Below are positions 57,001 to 64,000 of a DNA stretch of 64,000 bases, one piece after another. The stretch comes from Fusobacterium necrogenes (GTDB taxonomy: Bacteria > Fusobacteriota > Fusobacteriia > Fusobacteriales > Fusobacteriaceae). The notes beneath the pieces were generated by a model. That model worked only from the letters and a program-made list of their open reading frames with translations. It searched no databases and was not told the DNA's origin. The position numbers were made by a program, and so were the translations under genes. The stretch is taken from positions 1,812,854 to 1,876,853 of the forward strand of contig NZ_UGGU01000003.1 in assembly GCF_900450765.1 (NCBI RefSeq), given 5' to 3'. Positions within the stretch are counted from its first letter, which is position 1. Each line of letters starts with the position of its first letter.

Positions 57001-57986
57001 AAATATTAGTAATAAGGATGAGTTCTATAGGAGATATAATACTTACTACTCCTGTACTTAAGGCTTTTAAAAGAAAATATCCAGAACTTATAATAGATTT
57101 TGTCGTTCTAGAACAATTTAAAGATGCCATATCTGGACTGGAATATATAGATAATTTGATCACTTTTAGTAAGAAAAAAGATGATGGAATAAAAAATATA
57201 AAAAAATTTGCTGCTAGACTAAGGGAAAATAACTATGATTATGTATTTGATTTACATGCAAAGTTTAGATCTAAGATGATAGCAAAAGAGCTTGGAGTTA
57301 GAACTTATACTTATAAAAAGAGGGCTTGGTGGAAAACCTTATTAGTAAAACTAAGAGTTATAAGATATCAAGTAGATGATACAATTGTAAAAAATTATTT
57401 TGGTGCTTTTAAAGATTTTGATTTAGAATATGTAGGTGAGGATTTAGACTTTAAATTTGAAGAAAATATAAAGTTAAGAAAGTTTGAAGGTTTGCCAGTG
57501 ATGGCACCAAAGGCATCTAAGAATACTAAAGAGTGGACTTCTGAGGGGTTTGCGAAATTAGCAAAGCTTATTTTTGAAAGATATGGATTAAAGAGTGTGC
57601 TTATAGGTGCAAAGCAAGATATTTCTAAATGCGAAGAGATAAATAGGCTAAGTGAAAACTCTTGTATTGTACTTGCTGGAAAACTCTCTTTAAAAGAGAG
57701 TGGAGGCTTACTAGCTAAAGCAAAATTTCTAGTAACCAATGATTCAGGACCATTTCATATAGCTAGAGGAGTTGGTTGTAGAACTTTTGTAATCTTTGGA
57801 CCTACGAGTCCAGGAATGTTTGAGTTTGGGAGAAGAGATACTCTTATATATGCAAATGAAAGTTGTTCTCCTTGTAGTTTGCATGGAGATAAAAAATGTC
57901 CAAGAGGTCATTTTAAATGTATGAAAGAGATAAGAGCTAAAGAAGTTTTAGACATCATAGATAAAAAAATAAATGAGGAGGAGTAG
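56997..57986 (+). CDS. Third GT9 heptosyltransferase
   Basis: A 329-residue enzyme with [25 protein letters not shown] (shown in parts: [13 protein letters not shown]), [20 protein letters not shown] and [13 protein letters not shown], the classical donor-site motif. The end has [19 protein letters not shown], like the GT9 at 55304. The start is GTG 56997, overlapping the kinase stop (GTGA). recA begins two bases after its stop. Confidence 0.9.
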   Translation: MKILVIRMSSIGDIILTTPVLKAFKRKYPELIIDFVVLEQFKDAISGLEYIDNLITFSKKKDDGIKNIKKFAARLRENNYDYVFDLHAKFRSKMIAKELGVRTYTYKKRAWWKTLLVKLRVIRYQVDDTIVKNYFGAFKDFDLEYVGEDLDFKFEENIKLRKFEGLPVMAPKASKNTKEWTSEGFAKLAKLIFERYGLKSVLIGAKQDISKCEEINRLSENSCIVLAGKLSLKESGGLLAKAKFLVTNDSGPFHIARGVGCRTFVIFGPTSPGMFEFGRRDTLIYANESCSPCSLHGDKKCPRGHFKCMKEIRAKEVLDIIDKKINEEE

Positions 57987-57987
57987 T

Positions 57988-59067
57988 ATGGCGAAGACAA
58001 AGGATGAAGTTAATGAGAGAGAAAAAGCATTAGAGATGGCAATGAAGCAGATAAAGAAGGATTTTGGAGAAGGATCTATAATGAAATTGGGTTCTAATCA
58101 AAGTATGGCAGTAGAGACAATTTCAACAGGAAGTATCAATTTGGATCTAGCTTTAGGTCAAGGTGGAGTACCTAGAGGAAGAATAGTTGAGATATATGGA
58201 GCGGAAAGTTCAGGAAAGACAACAATAGCTTTACACATAGCAGCTGAAGCTCAAAAAATGGGTGGGATAGTGGCATTTATAGATGCTGAACATGCTTTGG
58301 ATCCTATTTATGCTAAGGCTTTAGGAGTAGATGTAGATGAGCTTTTAATATCTCAACCTGATTATGGGGAGCAAGCTTTGGAGATAGCTGATATGCTTGT
58401 TCGTTCTGGAGCTGTAGATTTGGTGGTTGTAGACTCAGTGGCTGCTCTTGTTCCAAAAGCTGAGATAGATGGAGAGATGTCGGATCAACAGATGGGATTA
58501 CAAGCAAGACTTATGTCTAAAGCATTGAGAAAATTAACTGCAACACTTAATAAATCAAAAACTACAATGGTCTTTATCAACCAAATTAGAGATAAGATTG
58601 GTGGATTTGGATTTGGGCCTCAAACTACAACTACCGGAGGAAAGGCATTAAAGTTTTATGCTTCAGTGAGAATGGAAGTAAAAAGAGTAGGAAGTGTAAA
58701 ACAAGGTGATGAGGCAATAGGAAATGAAACAGTTGTAAAAATTACTAAAAATAAGATAGCTCCTCCATTTAAAGAAGCAGCTTTCCAAATAATGTATGGA
58801 AAGGGAATATCGAGAGTTGGTGAAATACTAGATATGGCTTTAGAATACGATATAGTTGCAAAATCTGGAGCTTGGTTCAGTTTTGGAGATATTAGGCTTG
58901 GACAAGGAAAAGAGAATGTAAAAGCGAGATTAGAGAGTGAACCAGAGTTATTAGCAGCTATTGAAGTTGAAGTAATGAAAGTTATGAAACCACATTCAGC
59001 AAAAGATGAGGAAGAGGAACAAGGAATAGCTGTTCCAGAAGGAGCATTGAATTTTGATGAAGTATAA
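57988..59067 (+). CDS. recA: RecA recombinase
   Basis: The 359-residue RecA binds single-stranded DNA and drives strand exchange and SOS induction. Walker A is GAESSGKTT (71-79), where most bacteria have [18 protein letters not shown] is Walker B; the L2 loop region holds [22 protein letters not shown] 57988 has GGAGGAG upstream. It begins one base beyond the preceding LPS-core gene with no visible terminator between them, so read-through is likely. No LexA-type box was recognised. recX follows with an 11-base overlap. Confidence 0.97.
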   Translation: MAKTKDEVNEREKALEMAMKQIKKDFGEGSIMKLGSNQSMAVETISTGSINLDLALGQGGVPRGRIVEIYGAESSGKTTIALHIAAEAQKMGGIVAFIDAEHALDPIYAKALGVDVDELLISQPDYGEQALEIADMLVRSGAVDLVVVDSVAALVPKAEIDGEMSDQQMGLQARLMSKALRKLTATLNKSKTTMVFINQIRDKIGGFGFGPQTTTTGGKALKFYASVRMEVKRVGSVKQGDEAIGNETVVKITKNKIAPPFKEAAFQIMYGKGISRVGEILDMALEYDIVAKSGAWFSFGDIRLGQGKENVKARLESEPELLAAIEVEVMKVMKPHSAKDEEEEQGIAVPEGALNFDEV

Positions 59068-59602
59068 TCTTAAGGGAAATAAGATATATTTTGATGAATT
59101 TTTTTACTTAGATTTGAATAGACAAACTATATTAGACTTTGATTTGAAAAATCGTATTGAGATTACTGAAGTTGAGTATAGAGAATTAGTTAGAAAAAGA
59201 GCAGAAAGTATGGCTTATTTTTGGTTAAGTAAAAGAGATTACTCTCAAAAAGAGCTATATCATAAACTTTTAGCTAAATATAGAGAAAAAGATATTTTAA
59301 GAGAGATCTTAGAAAGATTTGTAGATTTAGGCTATCTCAATGATTATGATTATGCACAGAGCTATGTAAGGTCACATAATTATAGTAAAAAAAAGATAGA
59401 ATTTATGCTTCTTCAAAAAGGAATAAGCTCAGAAATAATTAAAAAAGTCTTAGAGAATGATAATTTTCGAGATATAACTGAGATAAAAAGACAATTAAAA
59501 AGGTTTGAGGGGAAAGATGTAGATAAAAAAATCAATTCTCTCATGAGAAAAGGATTTACATATAAAGATATTCAAAGGGCAATAAAAGAGATTGAAGAGT
59601 AG
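59057..59602 (+). CDS. recX: RecX regulatory protein
   Basis: RecX restrains RecA filaments. The 181-residue protein is built of repeated three-helix units: [39 protein letters not shown] and [17 protein letters not shown] are typical RecX segments. It starts inside the last codons of recA (ATG 59057; TTG 59054 also possible), the usual recA-recX coupling. Confidence 0.9.
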   Translation: MKYNLKGNKIYFDEFFYLDLNRQTILDFDLKNRIEITEVEYRELVRKRAESMAYFWLSKRDYSQKELYHKLLAKYREKDILREILERFVDLGYLNDYDYAQSYVRSHNYSKKKIEFMLLQKGISSEIIKKVLENDNFRDITEIKRQLKRFEGKDVDKKINSLMRKGFTYKDIQRAIKEIEE

Positions 59603-59624
59603 AAATTTAGGAGGATTAGAAAAT

Positions 59625-60359
59625 ATGTTGGGAATGATATTAGCAGCTGGAACAGGATTATTAATATTTATATACATAAGTATACTATATCTTCCTATAA
59701 TAGCGTTAAAAGATGAAGTAACTGGAGTGAAGTTAGCAAGAAAAAAATTAAGATGGTTATCAAAACTGGTTTTAAGAAGTTTAGGTGTAAAATTAAGAGT
59801 TATTTATAAAAATAGAAAAAATATTAACGCTTTAGAGAGAGAAAAGGGAATTATTTTTGTATGTAATCATCAGAGTAATTTAGATATTCCCGTCATTGTT
59901 AGTGCATTACACATAGATACTGGATTTGTAGCAAAAAAAGAGATGAAAACTTGGCCATTTTTTAGTATTTGGATGAAAAAAAGTAAGTGTGTCTTCTTAG
60001 ATAGAGAAAATCCAAGAGAGGGAATAAAGGATATAAAAGAAGCGGTAAAAATTGTAAAATCTGGACATCCAATAGTTATCTTTCCTGAGGGAGAAAGAAG
60101 TTTAGATGGAGAGATACTTAGATTCAAAAAAGGTAGTTTTAAGCTGGCAACAGAAACAAGTGGAATAATAGTACCTATTACCTTAAAAGGTACTTTTAAT
60201 ATACAAAAAAGAGGAGAGTGGAAGATGAGAAGAAATCAGATGGTCACTATAGTTGTAGATGAACCAATATATATAAACTCTCTTTCTAAAGATGAGGTCA
60301 AAGAATTAAGTACGACTGTTAGAGAGATAATAAAAAGTAATTATGAGAAAATTAAATAA
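59625..60359 (+). CDS. plsC: 1-acyl-glycerol-3-phosphate acyltransferase
   Basis: PlsC makes phosphatidic acid, the precursor of membrane phospholipids. The 244-residue protein has an N-terminal membrane helix (about 5-25), the catalytic NHQSNLD (H-x4-D) and the acceptor-binding FPEGERS. AGGAGG precedes ATG 59625; the frame upstream of it overlaps recX. It is probably the last gene of the recA operon. Confidence 0.9.
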   Translation: MLGMILAAGTGLLIFIYISILYLPIIALKDEVTGVKLARKKLRWLSKLVLRSLGVKLRVIYKNRKNINALEREKGIIFVCNHQSNLDIPVIVSALHIDTGFVAKKEMKTWPFFSIWMKKSKCVFLDRENPREGIKDIKEAVKIVKSGHPIVIFPEGERSLDGEILRFKKGSFKLATETSGIIVPITLKGTFNIQKRGEWKMRRNQMVTIVVDEPIYINSLSKDEVKELSTTVREIIKSNYEKIK

Positions 60360-60363
60360 GTTG

Positions 60364-60392
60364 TTGATAAATTATAAAAGAAATGATATACT
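60364..60392 (+). promoter_or_regulatory. Promoter upstream of the ZTP riboswitch
   Basis: TTGATA (60364-60369), 17-base spacer, TATACT (60387-60392). Transcription would begin at about 60399, right at the aptamer's 5' side. It starts four bases after the plsC stop. Confidence 0.75.
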
Positions 60393-60400
60393 ATAAATAG

Positions 60401-60476
60401 TTATATAACTGACGGAGAAAAAGTGGATAACCACGTGGAGTATAACTTTAAGATTTAGCCGACCGTCTGGGCACTA
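60401..60476 (+). ncRNA. ZTP riboswitch (pfl motif)
   Basis: The stretch has the parts of the pfl/ZTP aptamer: a closing stem TTATA (60401-60405)/TATAA (60441-60445), a hairpin GTGG (60423-60426)/CCAC (60431-60434) followed by GTGGAG, and downstream GCCGACCGTCTGGGCA, which matches the conserved GCCG-CCG-CTGGGC core. GACGG (60411-60415) is perfectly complementary to CCGTC (60463-60467), the expected pseudoknot. ZTP accumulates when 10-formyl-tetrahydrofolate is short; pflB, the next gene, can supply formate for it. Confidence 0.9.
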
Positions 60477-60498
60477 AGCCTGGATTGTCGGCTTTTTT
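60458..60498 (+). terminator. Terminator overlapping the riboswitch core
   Basis: GCCGAC (60458-60463) pairs with GTCGGC (60487-60492), with an inner GGC/GCC pairing, followed by six T's. The left arm uses bases of the conserved aptamer core, so ligand binding and termination should exclude each other. From here to 60673 no gene is seen. Confidence 0.88.
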
Positions 60499-60673
60499 AT
60501 TTTAAAAACACTTCAAATATTTTTATATAAAAAATATTATTTTTACAAACAAAAAAATTGACTTTTTGAATAAAGAATGATATCATAAAGTATATTCAAA
60601 CAATATAAAATAAAAATTAACACACTAAAGGGTTTTTGAATTTTTTAATATTTATTAATTTTAAGGAGGCAAA

Positions 60674-62902
60674 ATGGAGTTTTGGAGCAATTTTAAAGGT
60701 CAATTATGGAAAAAGGAGATCAATGTCAGAGACTTTATACAAGAAAATTATACACCTTATCATGGTGATGATTCTTTCCTAGTTGATTCTACAGAGAAGA
60801 CTAAAAAAGTTTGGAATAAGTTAACAGAGATGTTCAAAGTAGAAAGAGAAAAGGGAATCTATGATGCAGAGACTAAATTTCCACAAGGGATAGTCACTTA
60901 TGGACCTGGATATATTGATAAAGACTCAGAGGTTATTGTAGGGCTTCAAACTGATGCTCCACTAAAAAGAGGAATCTTTCCTAAAGGTGGACTTAGAATG
61001 GTTAAAAACTCATTAGAGGCGTATGGATATAAAATTGATCCATTGACAGAAGAGATTTTTACTAAGTATAGAAAAACTCATAATGAAGGGGTTTTCTCAG
61101 CTTATACAGATGAGATAAAAGCTGCTAGAAAAAGTGGGATTATAACAGGTCTTCCTGATGCCTATGGAAGAGGAAGAATCATAGGAGATTATAGAAGAGT
61201 AGCTTTATATGGTGTAAATAGATTAATTGAAGATAAAAAAGAGCAATTAAAACAATTGGAATCAGCAGATTTCAATGAAGATATAATTAGAAAAAGAGAA
61301 GAGGTATCTGAGCAAATAAAAGCTTTAAAAGAGTTTATAACAATGTGTGCATCTTATGGTTTTGATGTAACTAAGCCTGCTAAAGACGCAAAAGAAGCTG
61401 TGCAATTTCTCTATTTTGCTTATCTTGCAGCTACAAAAGATCAAGATGGAGCAGCTATGTCTTTAGGAAGAACTTCTACTTTCTTAGACATATACATTGA
61501 GAGAGACCTTAAAGCTGGAGTAATTACTGAGGAGGAAGCTCAAGAGTTAATAGACCAATTTATAATAAAATTAAGAATAATAAGATTTTTAAGAACACCT
61601 GAATACAATGATTTATTCTCTGGAGATCCTACATGGGTAACTGAATCTATTGGAGGGCAAGGTGTAGATGGAAGAACATTAGTTACTAAAACATCATTTA
61701 GATATCTACATACACTATATAATTTAGGACCAGCTCCAGAACCAAATTTAACAGTTTTATGGTCAGTGAACTCTCCTGAAAATTGGAAAAAATTCTGTTC
61801 GAAAGTATCGATAGATACTTCTTCAATTCAGTATGAAAATGATGATTTAATGAGACCTGAATTAGGAGATGATTATGGAATAGCTTGTTGTGTATCTCCT
61901 ATGAAGATAGGAAAAGGAATGGAATTCTTTGGAGCTAGAGCAAATCTAGCAAAAGCACTTTTATATGCTATTAATGGTGGAAGAGATGAAAAAAGTGGAG
62001 TTCAAGTAGCACCTAAGTTCACTCCAGTTATGGGAGATTACTTAGATTTTGATGATGTGATGGATAAGTTTGACCAAATGATGAAATGGTTGGCAGGAAC
62101 TTATGTAAATGCTTTAAAAATTATACATTATATGCACGATAAGTATTCTTATGAAGCTTTTGCTATGGGATTACATGATTTAAATGTAGAAAGAACTCAA
62201 GCTAGTGGAATAGCAGGTCTTTCAATAGTAGTAGATTCACTAGTAGCTATAAGAGATGCTAAAGTAAAAGTGATAAGAAATGAAGAGGGAATAGTAGTAG
62301 ATTTTGAAAGAGAAGGAGAGTATGTACCATTTGGTAATGATGAGGACTCAACAGATGAGCTAGCAGTTCAAATAGTTGAGAAGTTTATGAATTACTTAAG
62401 AACTCATGGAACATATAGAAACTCTAAGGCAACTCAATCAATATTAACTATTACTTCAAATGTTGTATATGGAAAGAAAACAGGAAATACTCCAGATGGT
62501 AGAAGAGGAGGAACACCTTTTGCACCAGGAGCTAATCCAATGAATGGAAGAGATACAAGAGGTGCTGTAGCTTCTCTAGCTTCAGTGGCTAAATTACCGT
62601 TCCACCATGCAGAGGATGGAATTTCTTATACATTTGCTATCTCACCAGCAGCTTTAGGAAAAACTAAAGAGGATAGAGTAGAGAATCTAGTTACATTGAT
62701 GGATGGGTATTTTACTCCACAGGGAGGACAACATCTAAATGTCAATGTATTTGATAGAGAGTTATTAGAAGATGCTATGGCAAATCCTGATAAATATCCA
62801 CAACTTACAATTAGAGTTTCGGGATATGCAGTAAACTTTGTAAGACTTACAAGAGAACAACAGTTAGATGTGCTATCAAGAACTATCAGTGGAAAAATGT
62901 AA
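60674..62902 (+). CDS. pflB: Formate C-acetyltransferase (pyruvate formate-lyase)
   Basis: PflB splits pyruvate with CoA into acetyl-CoA and formate during anaerobic growth. The 742-residue glycyl-radical enzyme has the adjacent catalytic cysteines Cys405-Cys406 (GIACCVSP) and the radical site RVSGYAVNF with Gly717. AAGGAGG precedes ATG 60674. It lies 170 bases downstream of a ZTP riboswitch and is likely switched on when one-carbon folates are low. The activase gene follows. Confidence 0.97.
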   Translation: MEFWSNFKGQLWKKEINVRDFIQENYTPYHGDDSFLVDSTEKTKKVWNKLTEMFKVEREKGIYDAETKFPQGIVTYGPGYIDKDSEVIVGLQTDAPLKRGIFPKGGLRMVKNSLEAYGYKIDPLTEEIFTKYRKTHNEGVFSAYTDEIKAARKSGIITGLPDAYGRGRIIGDYRRVALYGVNRLIEDKKEQLKQLESADFNEDIIRKREEVSEQIKALKEFITMCASYGFDVTKPAKDAKEAVQFLYFAYLAATKDQDGAAMSLGRTSTFLDIYIERDLKAGVITEEEAQELIDQFIIKLRIIRFLRTPEYNDLFSGDPTWVTESIGGQGVDGRTLVTKTSFRYLHTLYNLGPAPEPNLTVLWSVNSPENWKKFCSKVSIDTSSIQYENDDLMRPELGDDYGIACCVSPMKIGKGMEFFGARANLAKALLYAINGGRDEKSGVQVAPKFTPVMGDYLDFDDVMDKFDQMMKWLAGTYVNALKIIHYMHDKYSYEAFAMGLHDLNVERTQASGIAGLSIVVDSLVAIRDAKVKVIRNEEGIVVDFEREGEYVPFGNDEDSTDELAVQIVEKFMNYLRTHGTYRNSKATQSILTITSNVVYGKKTGNTPDGRRGGTPFAPGANPMNGRDTRGAVASLASVAKLPFHHAEDGISYTFAISPAALGKTKEDRVENLVTLMDGYFTPQGGQHLNVNVFDRELLEDAMANPDKYPQLTIRVSGYAVNFVRLTREQQLDVLSRTISGKM

Positions 62903-62967
62903 TATAGGGGATGTTGCAATTTAAGAAATTAAAGTTATTATAAATAGTTCAAGAATGACTTTCGTTC

Positions 62968-63018
62968 AAAGAATAAAGAGCAAGTATGGCTTATGCTGAC
63001 TTGCTCTATTTATTCTTT
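62968..63018 (+). terminator. Long hairpin between pflB and pflA
   Basis: AAAGAATAAAGAGCAAGT pairs with ACTTGCTC and TTTATTCTTT over 18 bp with a two-base bulge; the loop is 13 bases. A short T-rich stretch follows. It may stop most transcripts or process the mRNA so that less activase than lyase is made. Confidence 0.65.
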
Positions 63019-63071
63019 ATCAATTTTTACTATTTTTCAGATGAGTCTAATAATTTAAAAAAGGAGATAAA

Positions 63072-63800
63072 ATGGTTTTAGGAAATATTCATTCTTATGA
63101 GAGTATGGGAACCGTAGATGGACCTGGGATTAGATTTGTAGTTTTTTTACAAGGTTGTCCATTGAGATGTAAATTTTGCCATAATCCTGATACTTGGAAT
63201 ATAGCAGAAAAAAAGATACAGGAGAGTGCTGAGGATACTTTGAAAAAAATAAAAAGATACAGAAATTTTTTTGGAAAAAAGGGTGGTGTAACTGTAACTG
63301 GTGGAGAACCTTTAATTCAAGGTAATTATGTATTAGAACTTTTTAAACTTTGTAAAAAGGAGGGTATTCATACGGCTTTAGATACTTCAGGTTATATTTT
63401 TAATGAACAAGTAAAAGAGATCTTAGAATATACAGATTTGGTTTTGCTAGATATAAAAGCTATAGATCAGGACATTCATAGGGATTTAACAGGAGTAGAT
63501 ATCAATAATACCTTAAAATTTTTCGAATATTTAAAGGAGATAAAAAAGTCAACTTGGATAAGGCATGTAGTAGTTCCAGGAATAACTGATAATGATGAAC
63601 TTCTTGAAAGAACGGCTCAATATATATCAAAGGCTGATAATGTTGAAATGGTAGAAATACTTCCATACCATACTTTAGGAGTGTTTAAATATAAAAAGTT
63701 AGGACTGGAGTATCCATTAGCTGAGGTAGAAGATTTAGGATACGAAAGAAAACAAGAGATAATGGAGATATTTAAAAAATATGAACTTCCTGTTCATTAA
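63072..63800 (+). CDS. pflA: Pyruvate formate-lyase activating enzyme
   Basis: A 242-residue radical-SAM enzyme that forms the glycyl radical on PflB. The [4Fe-4S]/SAM motif is CPLRCKFC (Cys29, Cys33, Cys36), followed by GGVTVTGGEPL. AAAAAAGGAG precedes ATG 63072. The length is normal for PflA. Confidence 0.95.
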   Translation: MVLGNIHSYESMGTVDGPGIRFVVFLQGCPLRCKFCHNPDTWNIAEKKIQESAEDTLKKIKRYRNFFGKKGGVTVTGGEPLIQGNYVLELFKLCKKEGIHTALDTSGYIFNEQVKEILEYTDLVLLDIKAIDQDIHRDLTGVDINNTLKFFEYLKEIKKSTWIRHVVVPGITDNDELLERTAQYISKADNVEMVEILPYHTLGVFKYKKLGLEYPLAEVEDLGYERKQEIMEIFKKYELPVH

Positions 63801-63816
63801 AAAAGTGCTTTTTTTC
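63799..63816 (+). terminator. Possible weak terminator after pflA
   Basis: AAAAAG and CTTTTTTT flank a very short loop directly behind the pflA stop; A/T-only pairing makes it weak. Confidence 0.4.
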
Positions 63817-63824
63817 TTAAAAAA

Positions 63825-64000
<176 letters not shown>

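Overview
The window looks like a chromosomal segment of a Fusobacterium-type anaerobe (Fusobacteriota). The DNA is very AT-rich. It encodes an Rnf complex subunit with many iron-sulfur clusters, a pyruvate formate-lyase system, a superoxide reductase/rubredoxin pair, an outer membrane (OmpA lipoprotein, TolC-like protein, autotransporter, heptose-type LPS core genes) and mostly co-oriented genes with strong Shine-Dalgarno sites. Species cannot be fixed from the sequence alone; a member of the F. mortiferum/varium/ulcerans group is a guess.

Layout. (1) 1-4.0 kb: the end of rnfA, rnfB, a small unknown protein, a patatin-like lipase and a membrane acyltransferase. (2) 4.1-26.5 kb: a large surface-polysaccharide (O-antigen/capsule) locus. 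It opens with a sigma-70 promoter and a membrane-bound nucleotide-sugar 4,6-dehydratase. Then come a deacetylase/formyltransferase pair, an initiating phosphoglycosyl transferase, several GT2 enzymes, dTDP-rhamnose genes (rmlA, an rmlC-rmlD fusion, and a decayed rmlB), a candidate Wzy, a GT4 enzyme, a CDP-3,6-dideoxyhexose set (rfbH, rfbF, rfbG, two reductase-like SDRs), an FAD protein and a candidate Wzx. One SDR gene ends in 23 perfect GACA repeats, a likely phase-variation tract. (3) 26.5-27.7 kb: about 1.15 kb of decayed sequence.

(4) 27.9-35.2 kb: an operon with a short polysaccharide co-polymerase, a tyrosine autokinase with a Tyr-rich tail, a PHP-type phosphatase, a TolC-like channel, a periplasmic adaptor, a MacB/FtsX-like permease without its own ATPase, an outer-membrane barrel and a small low-complexity secreted protein. 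No Wza-like exporter is visible. (5) 35.3-41.5 kb: a small HTH protein, an APC permease and a second polysaccharide module (PCP, sialyltransferase-like enzyme, flippase, CMP-sugar synthetase). (6) 41.6-48.9 kb: an FMN-binding protein, an S6-type serine-protease autotransporter, a second patatin and, on the minus strand, an OmpA lipoprotein plus argH.

(7) 49.1-52.2 kb: six tRNA genes behind a consensus promoter, truA, a GNAT enzyme, a Fur-family regulator, a superoxide reductase with a degenerate N-terminal centre, a 54-residue rubredoxin and tRNA-Met. (8) 52.4-58 kb: an LPS-core operon (deacetylase, GT2, three GT9 enzymes, a heptose-kinase-like protein) running directly into recA, recX and plsC. 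(9) 60.4-64 kb: a ZTP riboswitch with an overlapping terminator controls pflB; pflA follows, then the start of tsaD.

The main theme is cell-surface glycan synthesis, its phospho-regulation and export. Signs of recent turnover are the rmlB pseudogene, an acetyltransferase remnant, the decayed block and the repeat tract.
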